Assembly: GCF_002797575.1 (NCBI RefSeq)
Contig: NZ_PGTX01000001.1
Coordinates: forward strand, 682,001-746,000
From: Polynucleobacter brandtiae
Lineage (GTDB): Bacteria; Pseudomonadota; Gammaproteobacteria; Burkholderiales; Burkholderiaceae
Reading direction: 5' to 3'
Length of the DNA stretch: 64,000 bases
A program made the translations under genes and the position numbers. The notes below the pieces were generated by a model, which saw only the letters and a program-made list of their open reading frames with translations, was not told the DNA's origin and ran no database searches. Positions 52,584 to 62,453 of this stretch are shown here, one piece after another (position 1 is the first letter of the stretch; each line of letters starts with the position of its first letter).

Positions 52584-54365
52584 ATGTCGATAAACCTCCC
52601 CACCAAACATAATGTCAGAGTGCGCCGCTCTATTTTTGCGGGGTTGACCTTATGCACTTGCATTTTGATGCTTTGGCTCATTTATGAAGCGCTAACACCT
52701 CAAACTCCATTGATGCTGCATATTGCGCTACTCGTCTTAGTAGGCGTTACCTTGCCTTGGATGGTGATCGGTTTTTGGAATGCCATTATTGGTCTGTTGC
52801 TATGCCAGCTGTCATCTAATCCTGTCGCCCACATTTTGCCAGCAGAGATGCTTAAGCAAAATAGTCAAGATGGTCAGACAGTCACAGCATCAACCGCTAT
52901 TTTGCTCTGCATCCGCAACGAGACACCCGAGCGACTTGTGCGTAATCTCGACGCTATGCTGCAAGGACTTTCTGCCTCAGTATTAAATACAGATAATGCT
53001 GTGAGTAAGCATTTCCATATTTATATTCTGAGTGATACGGATGATCTCAGTATCGCAGCGCAAGAAAGAGAATGCTTTTTAGCCATAGCGCAACGCTGGG
53101 AAAAACAATTCTCGGTAATCTATCGCTGTCGCACAGACAACACTGCTTATAAAGCTGGCAATATTGCCGATTTCTGTAAACGCTGGGGCGGCCAACACGA
53201 ATTTGCGCTCACCTTAGATGCCGATAGTTTTATGACCGCTAGCGCAATTGTGCGGCTGGTCCGCATGATGCAATCGAACCCTCGATTAGGGATTTTGCAA
53301 GGCTTAGTAGTAGGCCTTCCTTCAACTAGTGCCTTTACCCGTCTCTTTCAGTTTGGGATGCGCCTAGGTATGCGTTCATACACTATGGGCTCAGCATGGT
53401 GGCAAGCGGACTGCGGCCCCTATTGGGGGCATAACGCCTTGATACGACTAGCCCCGTTTATAGCTCACTGTGATTTACCTCAACTACCGTTACGCTCTGG
53501 TGCGAGCCGCCCTATCTTGAGTCATGATTTAATCGAAGCGGTCCTCATGCGCCGAGCAGGCTTTGAAGTGCGCATCTATCCGCAAGAAGATGAAAGTTGG
53601 GAAGAAAATCCGCCAACATTAACTGAGTATATTCGTCGTGATTTACGCTGGTGTGAAGGAAATTTACAGTATGTTCAATTACTCACATTGCCTAAGCTTA
53701 CATTATTAAGTCGCTTACAGTTGTTGCTTGCTATATTTATGTTTTTAGGCTCACCAGCTTGGATTGCCTTAATGGTGATCTGCACTGTTGCCATTAGTAT
53801 CAGCACCTCACCATCAACTTTTATTAATGCTGGCCCAATGACATCCCTACTAAGCATCGCTTTAGTAATGTGGTACTTACCCAAGATAGCGGGAGCATTA
53901 GATGTCTTGTTGCGTAAACAAGAGCGGCAGCGTTTCGGTGGAGGCTATCGGTTTAGCTTGAGCCTGATTCTTGAAGTGCTATTTGCCTTACTCATGACGC
54001 CAATTACTTGGCTCAATCACAGTCTCTTTATGGTGGGACTCATCCTGGGTAAAAAACAAGGATGGATGGCTCAGTCACGAGATGATCACAGCATCCACTT
54101 ATTAGAAGCCATCCGGCAATTTTGGCCACATACGTTATTAGGGGTCACCCTCTCGGTCATGCTTTACAAAACGTACCCACAAGCCTTAGCTTACGGCCTA
54201 CTCTTTTTCAGCGGTCTGATTCTGGCTATTCCATTAGCAGTTCTGAGTTCTCAGCCTTGGCTTGGTCGTTTTATGCTCCGACGCCATTTGCTATCTTTAC
54301 CTGAAGAAATCATGCCGCCTACGGTATTGCTTGTTTTAGATCTACCAGCACTCAAAACAGCATAG
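52584..54365 (+). CDS. OpgH/MdoH-like glucosyltransferase (short form)
   Basis: About 593 residues, GT2 family with several helices. Catalytic parts match OpgH: LTLDADSFMT (about 210-219, DAD), RLGILQGLVVGLPS, GSAWWQADCGPYWGHNALIR, SHDLIEAVLMRRAGFEVR (about 313-330) and IRRDLRWCEGNLQY (QxxRW-type). OpgH makes the beta-1,2-glucan backbone of osmoregulated periplasmic glucans; ordinary OpgH is 700-850 residues. No opgG is near. ATG at 52584 chosen; a TTG 12 codons upstream is the alternative. Next gene is an NdvA-like exporter. Confidence 0.8.
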   Translation: MSINLPTKHNVRVRRSIFAGLTLCTCILMLWLIYEALTPQTPLMLHIALLVLVGVTLPWMVIGFWNAIIGLLLCQLSSNPVAHILPAEMLKQNSQDGQTVTASTAILLCIRNETPERLVRNLDAMLQGLSASVLNTDNAVSKHFHIYILSDTDDLSIAAQERECFLAIAQRWEKQFSVIYRCRTDNTAYKAGNIADFCKRWGGQHEFALTLDADSFMTASAIVRLVRMMQSNPRLGILQGLVVGLPSTSAFTRLFQFGMRLGMRSYTMGSAWWQADCGPYWGHNALIRLAPFIAHCDLPQLPLRSGASRPILSHDLIEAVLMRRAGFEVRIYPQEDESWEENPPTLTEYIRRDLRWCEGNLQYVQLLTLPKLTLLSRLQLLLAIFMFLGSPAWIALMVICTVAISISTSPSTFINAGPMTSLLSIALVMWYLPKIAGALDVLLRKQERQRFGGGYRFSLSLILEVLFALLMTPITWLNHSLFMVGLILGKKQGWMAQSRDDHSIHLLEAIRQFWPHTLLGVTLSVMLYKTYPQALAYGLLFFSGLILAIPLAVLSSQPWLGRFMLRRHLLSLPEEIMPPTVLLVLDLPALKTA

Positions 54366-54384
54366 TGAACTTAAGTAACAACCA

Positions 54385-56148
54385 ATGAACTTTTTACACC
54401 TGTATTTACGCGTACTAGAAAAGCTAGGATCAGATCGTCGACTAGGCTGGATTTTGGCATTAGCGAATGTCACCCTAGCAATCGCTCTATTTGCAGAGCC
54501 AGTGCTGTTTGGGCATGTAATTGATCAGCTTTCCAGCGCACCAAGAACGTCAGGAGATGTTGTTTGGAATAGCGTTTGGCCACTACTGCTTCTGTGGATC
54601 GGTTTTGGCCTGTTTACGATTATTTGCTCAACATTAGTCGCTTTATTTGCAGATAGACTGGCTCATCGTCGTCGTCATGCGGTATTCAGTGAATACTTTG
54701 AGCACGTATTACATTTGCCACTAGCCCAACAATCGCGCTTGCACTCCGGTCGCCTCATGAAAATCATGCTGGCCGGAACGGACACTCTTTGGTGGATTTG
54801 GCTTAGTTTTTTCAGAGAGCATTTAGCCGCGATAGTATCCCTGACAGTGCTTATCCCCTTAGCGCTGTATATTAATTGGCGCCTAGCTATTGTATTAATC
54901 GTATTGTGTATGGTGTTCGGCATTTTGACTCATTTCATTTTGCGTAAAACACAAAAGCTGCAACACCAAATTGAAAGCCATCACTCTGATTTGGCGGAGC
55001 TGGCATCAGATACCTTAAGTAATATCGCCTTAGTGCAAAGCTTTGCCCGAATACAGACAGAAGTAAAAGCGCTACATCACATCAGCCAGCGGGTGCTAGG
55101 GGCGCAACTGCCAGTCCTCTCTTGGTGGGCAATTGTGACTGTACTCACGCGTTCGGCAACTACGCTGAGCATTTTATGTATCGTCATTTTAGGTGTGTGG
55201 CTGTACACCCAATCACTTATTACTGTTGGTGAAATTGTTACCTTTATTGCATTCGCCGGAATTGTGATTGGACGGTTAGAACAGGTGGTGACCTTTGCGA
55301 ATAAGTTAGCCATGGATACCCCTCGCCTTCAAGAGTTTTTCTCAGTATTAGATACCGATCCAGAAATTCAAGATCTACCAGGGGCGATTGATCCAGGCCG
55401 ATGCACTGGGCTCATTGAATTTCGTCACGTGTATTTTTCTTATAACAATCAACATCAAGCTGTGAACAATGTATGTTTTACGGTCAAGCCTGGACAAATG
55501 CTAGCTCTAGTGGGAACGTCAGGCGCTGGAAAATCCACTGCGCTGAGTCTGCTCTACAGGGCTTTTGATCCTCAGTCTGGTCAGATTACGATTGATGGAA
55601 GTGATATTCGGAACCTTCAACTGACGGCATTACGCCGTAATATTGGGGTGGTTTTTCAGGAACCGCTCTTGTTTAATCGATCTATTGCAGAAAACCTTCG
55701 CATTGGTTCACCCCAGGCTACTGAAGATGAAATGCGAGCGGCCTGTTTACGTGCACAAGCACTGGATTTTATTGAGCGCCAGGCTGAAGGATTCGATACG
55801 ATCATTGGAGAGCGAGGTCGCCATCTCTCTGGTGGAGAGCGGCAACGGCTGGCGATTGCACGTGTACTCTTAAAAGATCCCCCCATCTTAATACTGGATG
55901 AAGCAACGAGTGCACTTGATAGCACCACAGAAAATAGCTTACTCAAGGCATTACATGAACTTATCCGTACCCGTGCCACACTTGTCATTGCCCACCGCCT
56001 AAGTACAATCCGTCAAGCAGATCAGATTTTAGTCATGGATGCTGGGGAGCTTATTGAATCTGGTACCTTTGATACCCTCTATGAAAAAGGGGGGCGGTTT
56101 ACAGAAATCGTAAACCAGCAATACCATCTGACCTCCAAACCCAATTGA
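54385..56148 (+). CDS. NdvA-like glucan exporter, ABC permease-ATPase fusion
   Basis: 587 residues. Six helices (about 20-310), then an ATPase: Walker A VGTSGAGKSTALS (about 376-388), signature LSGGERQRLAIARVLL, Walker B ILILDEATSALD (about 504-515). The membrane part resembles NdvA/ChvA, exporters of cyclic beta-1,2-glucan (IALFAEPVLFGHVIDQLS near the start). Directly follows the OpgH-like gene by 19 bases, so synthesis and export are coupled. Confidence 0.8.
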   Translation: MNFLHLYLRVLEKLGSDRRLGWILALANVTLAIALFAEPVLFGHVIDQLSSAPRTSGDVVWNSVWPLLLLWIGFGLFTIICSTLVALFADRLAHRRRHAVFSEYFEHVLHLPLAQQSRLHSGRLMKIMLAGTDTLWWIWLSFFREHLAAIVSLTVLIPLALYINWRLAIVLIVLCMVFGILTHFILRKTQKLQHQIESHHSDLAELASDTLSNIALVQSFARIQTEVKALHHISQRVLGAQLPVLSWWAIVTVLTRSATTLSILCIVILGVWLYTQSLITVGEIVTFIAFAGIVIGRLEQVVTFANKLAMDTPRLQEFFSVLDTDPEIQDLPGAIDPGRCTGLIEFRHVYFSYNNQHQAVNNVCFTVKPGQMLALVGTSGAGKSTALSLLYRAFDPQSGQITIDGSDIRNLQLTALRRNIGVVFQEPLLFNRSIAENLRIGSPQATEDEMRAACLRAQALDFIERQAEGFDTIIGERGRHLSGGERQRLAIARVLLKDPPILILDEATSALDSTTENSLLKALHELIRTRATLVIAHRLSTIRQADQILVMDAGELIESGTFDTLYEKGGRFTEIVNQQYHLTSKPN

Positions 56149-56166
56149 ACTGAATAGCAAACTACG

Positions 56167-57051
56167 ATGACTGAATTCTCTTCACAATGGCTGGCCTTAC
56201 GGGAGCCTGCCGATCACCGGGCACGTGACCGGGCGTTACAAGCAACGTTAGTGCGCTACCTGGAAAATATCGCATCAACCCGCATGGGGGCAATACGCCT
56301 AATTGATCTAGGTTCTGGAACGGGCTCTAATTTAAGAGCACTAGCTCCTTTTCTACCTAAGGATCAACACTGGACGCTGGTAGATAACGATCCAGTATTA
56401 CTTCAAAAAGCACGTAGCGTCTTAATAGGGTGGGCCGATGAAGTGCCAGAAAAAAACACTACTCAAGGCAAGACCTCTATTAGCGCAATAGAACCCCTTA
56501 CGATCGTAAAACAACATAAGCACATCACGATTGAATTTCGTTGTGATGATTTAGCCAAGAATATTGAATCTGTATTAGCCCTACCGGCTGATCTGATTAC
56601 TGCTGCTGCTTTTTTTGATCTGGTTGCAGAACAATGGTTGCACCGCTTTTGCAATGCATTATCAAAACCGCTATATACCGTCTTGACCTATAACGGCCTC
56701 GAAAACTGGAGCCCACCAGAAGCTAGTGACGCCCAAGTCTTGAAAGCCTTTCATCATCACCAACAAACGGATAAAGGCTTTGGCGCTGCTGCGGGCCCGC
56801 ATGCAATTGCTATCATAGAGTCACTACTTCAGCAAAGAGGATTTAAAACATGCTCTGCCTTAAGTCCTTGGTTACTAACAGATCAGGATCGATTTTTAAT
56901 CGAAAGCTTAGCTAGTGGCAGCGCAGCGGCAGCACTAGAAACCCAGCTTGTTAGTCAGACTGTCGTTAATCAGTGGAGCGTTAGTCGTGCTCACGCTACT
57001 GAGTGCCAAATTGGTCATACGGATTTTTTGGCTATGCCAGAAGTATCTTGA
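56167..57051 (+). CDS. Class I SAM-dependent methyltransferase
   Basis: 294 residues. SQWLALREPADHRARD near the start, SAM motif LIDLGSGTGSNLRAL (about 46-60), WTLVDNDPVLL (about 70-80), and DLITAAAFFDLVAEQWL. It follows the exporter by 18 bases and completes a set of sugar transfer, export and methylation. The substrate is unknown. Confidence 0.75.
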   Translation: MTEFSSQWLALREPADHRARDRALQATLVRYLENIASTRMGAIRLIDLGSGTGSNLRALAPFLPKDQHWTLVDNDPVLLQKARSVLIGWADEVPEKNTTQGKTSISAIEPLTIVKQHKHITIEFRCDDLAKNIESVLALPADLITAAAFFDLVAEQWLHRFCNALSKPLYTVLTYNGLENWSPPEASDAQVLKAFHHHQQTDKGFGAAAGPHAIAIIESLLQQRGFKTCSALSPWLLTDQDRFLIESLASGSAAAALETQLVSQTVVNQWSVSRAHATECQIGHTDFLAMPEVS

Positions 57052-57112
57052 AGTAGTTACTTAAAATAGTAATTCCAAGTATGTTTTGCGCCTCTGAAGA
57101 TAAAATACAACG

Positions 57113-58114
57113 ATGGTTAGAGACAGTAGAAGACAGTTTTTGAGGCGAGCAACATCTGCTTTGCTCTACCTTGCTTTACCCGCGCTCTCACTACAGCCGA
57201 GTTATAGCTTTGGCAATAGCTTTGGTGATAACTCTGGAGCTAGCGAGCTATTTAATGTCGACGATCAAGACTGGGTAGATATTGCACGAAATCGCCCGGT
57301 CCCTATTCGGTTATATATGCCGCAAACTATTCAAGAAAATGGTCTAGTGCCTCTAGTCATTTTTTCGCATGGTATTGGTGGCTCTCGCTTTGGGTATACC
57401 TATTTAGGCCAATACTGGGCCAGTCGTGGTTTTGCTAGCATGCATGTTCAGCATACTGGTAGTGATCGCTCTATTTGGTTTGGCAATCCATTTAGTCTAA
57501 TTTCCAGACTACAAGAGGCGGCCCAAGATCAGGAAGCGATCGCTCGAACGGGTGACCTTCAATTTGCTCTCACACGCTTACTGGAGAGTCCGTCAGGCGC
57601 TAATATTAATAAAAAAAATATTATTGTTGCTGGGCACTCGTATGGATCTAATACCGCCTTACTAGCCTCTGGTGCTCGCGTCAGTCGCAACGGCATCCCC
57701 ATGAATTTCCGTGATCCACGCATCACGGCTGCCATTCTGATTTCTACTCCCCCTTTTTATGGGCAAACAGCATTGCAAGATATTCTGGGGCCAATTGATA
57801 TTCCAACGCTGCACATCACTGCCACTGAAGACACGATTCGTATTCCTGGGTATTACAGCGGTTATGAAGATCGTCTGGATATCTTTAACGCCATTGGCAG
57901 TAAAAATAAGTCTTTAATAGTGTACGAGGGTGGCACCCACAGTATTTTTACTGACCGCACCAATACGGGTGGTGCTATTTTGAATCAACAAATCAAAGAG
58001 GCGACGCAAGAGCTCAGTATTGACTTCTTAAGACAGTCGACTGGTCAGCATGCATCTCAAATACAGGCCTGGTCTGAACGTCATCAGTCGATCCTATTTA
58101 AGGTAGTGAAATAA
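57113..58114 (+). CDS. Tat-exported alpha/beta hydrolase
   Basis: 333 residues. The N-terminus DSRRQFLRRATSALL is a twin-arginine signal with a hydrophobic stretch to about residue 30. The catalytic Ser is in GHSYGSNTALL (about 177-187); IFSHGIGGSRFGYTYLG precedes, YEGGTHSIFTDR (about 276-287) holds the catalytic His. It resembles PAF-acetylhydrolase/dienelactone-like enzymes. It follows the methyltransferase by 61 bases on the same strand, so it may trim or esterify the exported product in the periplasm (inference). Confidence 0.75.
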   Translation: MVRDSRRQFLRRATSALLYLALPALSLQPSYSFGNSFGDNSGASELFNVDDQDWVDIARNRPVPIRLYMPQTIQENGLVPLVIFSHGIGGSRFGYTYLGQYWASRGFASMHVQHTGSDRSIWFGNPFSLISRLQEAAQDQEAIARTGDLQFALTRLLESPSGANINKKNIIVAGHSYGSNTALLASGARVSRNGIPMNFRDPRITAAILISTPPFYGQTALQDILGPIDIPTLHITATEDTIRIPGYYSGYEDRLDIFNAIGSKNKSLIVYEGGTHSIFTDRTNTGGAILNQQIKEATQELSIDFLRQSTGQHASQIQAWSERHQSILFKVVK

Positions 58115-58245
58115 CACATCCCACATTACTGATGCAAGAAATTCCCCTCGCCATTAAAAGGCTATATACCTAGAATAAATGGGGGCTTTATGAATAGCAT
58201 AGGATAGAGTGTCAGCTTACATCAAAAGCTTAGGAGGCGATGGAT

Positions 58246-59130
58246 ATGAAGCGCATTTTTCTATTTCTAGTGACGAACATTGCCATTATGTTGGTTATCA
58301 CGGTCATCATTAATGTCTTTGGTCTTGGCCGCATTCTGGATCAAGAGGGCATCGGTATAGATTTGCCTTCATTGTTAATGCTTTCCGCAGTGGTGGGTAT
58401 GACGGGATCTTTTGTTTCTTTAGCAATGTCGAAAACCATGGCTAAACACAGTACGGGAGCGCGCGTCATTGAGCAACCGCGTAATGAGCTAGAGCAATGG
58501 CTGGTTGGCGCAGTTCACAGACAAGCTACTGCTGCCGGTATCGGCACCCCAGAAGTCGCCATTTATGACGCACCGGATATTAATGCATTCGCAACAGGCA
58601 TGTTCCGCAATCACGCCTTAGTTGCTGTTAGCACAGGCCTGCTAAACGGGATGACAAAAGAGGAGGTGGAGGCGGTGTTAGCGCATGAAGTCAGTCACGT
58701 TGCAAATGGTGACATGGTGACTTTAGCCTTAATACAGGGGGTTATTAATACCTTCGTATTCTTCTTATCCAGAGTCATTGGCCACATTATTGATCGTACC
58801 GTCTTTAAGACAGAGCGCGGACATGGCCCAGCCTATTGGGTAACCACCATCATTGCACAATTAGTACTTGGCATTCTGGCAAGCGCCATCGTAATGTGGT
58901 TTAGTCGCCAACGAGAATATCGTGCTGATGCCGGAGCTGCCTCTCTAGAGAGTAAGCAAAAAATGATTAGCGCACTAGAACGTTTACAAAAATCATCCAA
59001 TCAACCACATTTGCCAGAACAGTTAGAGGCATTTGGCATCTCTGGTGGTATGGCGAGCGGACTGAAGCATTTATTCATGAGTCATCCACCACTGAGTGAT
59101 CGTATTGAAGCTTTGCGCCGTGCAGTTTAA
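58246..59130 (+). CDS. htpX: Membrane zinc protease HtpX
   Basis: About 294 residues. Two N-terminal helices, then [13 protein letters not shown] (about 136-148, HExxH), later YRADAGAA (the third zinc ligand Glu region) and [16 protein letters not shown] (C-terminal domain). It degrades misfolded membrane proteins. The ATG at 58246 lies eight bases after AGGAGG and gives the usual MKRIFLFL start; an ATG two codons upstream is closer to the ribosome site but less family-like. Confidence 0.93.
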   Translation: MKRIFLFLVTNIAIMLVITVIINVFGLGRILDQEGIGIDLPSLLMLSAVVGMTGSFVSLAMSKTMAKHSTGARVIEQPRNELEQWLVGAVHRQATAAGIGTPEVAIYDAPDINAFATGMFRNHALVAVSTGLLNGMTKEEVEAVLAHEVSHVANGDMVTLALIQGVINTFVFFLSRVIGHIIDRTVFKTERGHGPAYWVTTIIAQLVLGILASAIVMWFSRQREYRADAGAASLESKQKMISALERLQKSSNQPHLPEQLEAFGISGGMASGLKHLFMSHPPLSDRIEALRRAV

Positions 59131-59185
59131 AAACACACTTCAATGAACGGTTGCTCACATTTAAAGATTGATTAATCTGTCATGT

Positions 59186-60961
59186 TTAAGCAAACTGCAG
59201 TTGGGCTAAGCGTGCATATAGGCCACCCTGCTTGATTAAATCAGCATGATTACCCTGCTCCACGATCTGACCCTCATCTAACACAAGAATGCAGTCTGCT
59301 CGAAGCACTGTAGCTAATCGGTGGGCAATCGTCAGGGATGTTTTCCCTGGCAAAACCGCATCTAATGCCCATTGCACCTCCCGCTCGGATTCTGCATCAA
59401 GGGCACTAGTAGCCTCATCTAATAGCAATATGGGTGGGTTCTTAATGATCGCACGAGCAATCGAAATTCGCTGCTTTTGGCCACCCGACAGACGCACGCC
59501 TCGCTCACCTAAAAAACTACCGTAACCGTGCGGTAAGGCCATAATAAATTCGTGGGCATGGGCGGTCTTCGCAGCAGCAATTACTTCCTCGTCACTTGCG
59601 TCTAATTTGCCATAGCGGATATTCTCCATGGCAGTGGATGCAAAAATAGTCGGCTCTTGCGGAACGATACCAGCCAGATTGCGCAACTCACTTACGGGCC
59701 ATTGCGTAATATCTTGACCAAAGATCGTTATTTGGCCTGAGCTTGGCTCATAAAATCGTAATAGCATCGCAAACAAAGTACTTTTACCCGCACCTGAGGG
59801 GCCAACCACGGCATATCGAGTGCCCTGTGGAACCGCAAAGGATAGGTGATTGAGCGCCAGAGCATCTGGACGCGATGCATAAGTAAACGATATGTCATTG
59901 AGTGCTATTGCATTGACTTGGTTATTTTTCGTGTCTAAATTGAAGTTTGAGCTCACGGATTGAGGAGTATTTCGGTCAAAACTAGCACCCATCAAGGCGG
60001 GTGTTGCTTGCATCAATTCTACTAAACGCTCCATCGCCCCGGCGGCCCTTTGTAAGTCACCCCAAGTTTCAGAAAGTGCGCCAATTGATCCGGCAATCAG
60101 GACCGCATAGAGTACGAATTGGGTAAGCTCTCCTAAGGTTATTATTCCGGCGGTGACTTGCTGCGCCCCAATCCATAATACAAAAACGATCACTCCAAAC
60201 GACATGACAATCGCCATTGCAGTCAGTATGGATCGCATCGTAATGCGTTTTCTTGCTTCACGAAAAGCGACTTCTACTGCGGCATTAAAGCGCAGTTGCT
60301 CATGGGGTTCGCGGGTAAAGGCTTGCACTGTCGTGATTGCATTTAAGACTTCCCCGGCCATTGCGCTGGTATCAGCCACTTTATCTTGACTTGCACGCGA
60401 CATTTTTCGTACACGGCGGCCCAGCGCCCAAAGCGGTAAAACGATCAATGCCAGCAGAACAATCATCACTCCAGCCAGCCATGCACTGGTGACTAGCATC
60501 ATGGTCATACCACCTACTAACATCACCAAACTGCGCAGTGCAATAGAGATGCTAGACCCTACTAAAGTTTGTACTACGGTCGTATCACTAGTCAGACGCG
60601 ACAATACTTCCCCTGTTTGCAGAGTCTCAAAATAGCTTGGGCTCTGACGCAATACGTTTTCAAATACGCGTTGACGAATATCAGCCACCACACGTTCACC
60701 CAACCAGGACATCATGTAAAAGCGACTGGCCGTCATTAGGGCCAATAGAACCGCCAATAGGAGTAAGTAGATAAACTGGCGATCAATGGCAGCACTAGTC
60801 AGACCAGTATCGACTACCCCCCGAAATGCTAGAGGTACCGCCAAAGTGGCTGCCGCTGCTAATAATAAAAATACTGCCGCTAAGATCCACTGCGTTCTGT
60901 AGCGCGCAAGGACCTGGTAATCGCGAAGCCAGCCAGTCAGGCTATTGAGTTTAGATTTCAT
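59186..60961 (-). CDS. MsbA-type ABC exporter
   Basis: About 591 residues, six helices (about 25-310) then an ATPase: VGPSGAGKSTLFAMLL, LSGGQKQRISIARAI and ILLLDEATSALD. It is a half transporter of the MsbA/lipid A flippase or multidrug type (PDFYL-free; ligand unknown). ATG at 60961 chosen because it precedes the first helix; the frame is open 15 codons upstream. Next to it is a convergent htpX. Confidence 0.85.
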   Translation of the reverse strand: MKSKLNSLTGWLRDYQVLARYRTQWILAAVFLLLAAAATLAVPLAFRGVVDTGLTSAAIDRQFIYLLLLAVLLALMTASRFYMMSWLGERVVADIRQRVFENVLRQSPSYFETLQTGEVLSRLTSDTTVVQTLVGSSISIALRSLVMLVGGMTMMLVTSAWLAGVMIVLLALIVLPLWALGRRVRKMSRASQDKVADTSAMAGEVLNAITTVQAFTREPHEQLRFNAAVEVAFREARKRITMRSILTAMAIVMSFGVIVFVLWIGAQQVTAGIITLGELTQFVLYAVLIAGSIGALSETWGDLQRAAGAMERLVELMQATPALMGASFDRNTPQSVSSNFNLDTKNNQVNAIALNDISFTYASRPDALALNHLSFAVPQGTRYAVVGPSGAGKSTLFAMLLRFYEPSSGQITIFGQDITQWPVSELRNLAGIVPQEPTIFASTAMENIRYGKLDASDEEVIAAAKTAHAHEFIMALPHGYGSFLGERGVRLSGGQKQRISIARAIIKNPPILLLDEATSALDAESEREVQWALDAVLPGKTSLTIAHRLATVLRADCILVLDEGQIVEQGNHADLIKQGGLYARLAQLQFA

Positions 60962-61085
60962 GCATGAAGTGTACGTGAAGCTTGCTTTGGGGTTTAAAAG
61001 GCCCAAAAACCTTTGCGCCCCTTCACAAAAAACAGTAGCTCAAAGATAGGGCAAAATATCTTTACCCTCTTAAAATAACAGCGCT

Positions 61086-62058
61086 ATGTATCGGTTAACA
61101 ACTTCCCTTCTTTTGGTGATCTTGAGCTCACCCCTTTTAAGCTGGGGAATTGATCTACAGCCAAATGATCTGGTGGCGCCTCCTCCTGATAAAAACACTT
61201 TTACAGTGAGTTACTACGCTACAGAAAATTCAACTTTCTATAAAAATGGGGTGGCACTTACCCCAAAACAGCGACTGGCCATGGTTGCTTAACTAACTCT
61301 ACCTCTGAGGGCAGTTAAAAAGGGGAGGATTACCCATCTATGCTAATCCCGTTATTGATACTCAAAGCACCATCGCCCGTTATGTGAGGACATATTCGGT
61401 TGGGGATTTGCCAGGAGCTTCTTATATTCAATTGCCTTATGGAAACACAAGGCCAGCTGGGTCATTGGCAAACAATCCAACCGATACTGGTATTGGAGAC
61501 CTCACTCTAGTGACTGCATTATGGCCCTACGCTAATAAACAAACTCGAACTTATTTTGCAGTAGGAGGATATTTAATAGCGCCCACTGGAGGCTACTCCA
61601 GTCAACGTGCTTTTAATGTCAGTGAGAACCGCTATCGGATGGACCTACAAATAGGATTTCAAGCGCCTATTACAGATCGTATTGATGGCATGATTGCAGT
61701 TGACACAATGTGGTTCGGCGGTAACGGGCAGTGTGGCGTTGCTTGCCCTCCTTCTGGCAGCACATTAGCAACAACATCGCTTAATCAGAAGCCGTTGACC
61801 AATACTCAATTAGGCCCCATTTACCGCATTAACGATATCTTTACCGTAGGTGCCTCTTATATCTATGCAGCTGGGGGCGCCACTTCCATCAATAATGTTT
61901 ATCAAAATAATGTTGTCAATACCCAGAGATTTTTATTGAGTGGACAAGCTCATACAGCACTTGGAAGATTCTCTCTTCAATACGGCAGGGATATGGAAAT
62001 TAAGAACGGCTTTATACAGACTCGGGTGTTGGCAGTTCGATTTATGACCTATTTTTAG
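61086..62058 (+). pseudogene. Disrupted MetA-pathway-like outer-membrane protein gene
   Basis: Two pieces of one family (phenol-degradation MetA-like porin, about 300 residues). The first frame (61086-61292) gives a signal peptide and TVSYYATENSTFYKNG, then stops. The second, in another frame, is open from 61309 with TIARYVRTYSVGDLPGASYI, GDLTLVTALWPY, GVSENRYRMDL-like text and the C-terminal FMTYF. Between about 61290 and 61310 all frames carry stops, so at least two small lesions or a small rearrangement separate them. The second piece has no signal peptide of its own. Confidence 0.75.
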
Positions 62059-62297
62059 TCTGCTGAGGTTTAGTAGGCGGCCTACACTGCTACATTCCGA
62101 TGAATAAAAATGTTCTTTAATAAGAGTTTTAATGAACTGTCATCTTTTTTGGGTCGATTAGTAGAAAGGCTTTTTCCACAATAAATAATGGCTGCAAACG
62201 AATCAATCTTATATCACCTAAGTTATCTGTACTTAACAATATGGATGGGTTTTAGCTCGATATATTATGTAACTTTCAATAGCTTTACCCTCCGTCG
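62059..62297. other. Intergenic, no gene seen
   Basis: AT-rich stretch after the disrupted outer-membrane gene. I see no gene, tRNA or clear terminator. An apparent small minus-strand reading frame (62298-62441) lies just to the right. Confidence 0.4.
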
Positions 62298-62441
62298 TTA
62301 CTTAAAGTAATGCTTGTGACCCACTCCCTCCACCGTCAGGTCAAACCGACACCACGAATTTACTTTTACTAATTGATAAATCACCACAATAGGTTGACCC
62401 CGCTTCCACAAGAGTCGCCCATGGCTCACAGGGTCACTCAC
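62298..62441 (-). CDS. Possible 47-residue small protein downstream of the lipoprotein
   Basis: GTG at 62441 with AAGG about nine bases upstream; 47 codons reading SDPVSHGRLLWKRGQPIVV, then SWCRFDLTVEGVGHKHYF and a TAA at 62298-62300. The translation has the amphipathic and aromatic look of a real small protein and it lies 12 bases past the lipoprotein stop, in the same direction. No family recognised; it could also be a fragment. Confidence 0.3.
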   Translation of the reverse strand: MSDPVSHGRLLWKRGQPIVVIYQLVKVNSWCRFDLTVEGVGHKHYFK

Positions 62442-62453
62442 ACTAGAACTACC

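Noticed and set aside
55656..55988. Antisense frame of 110 codons in the NdvA-like ATPase region
   Set aside because: Shadow of Walker/signature coding sequence, as is common for ATPase genes.
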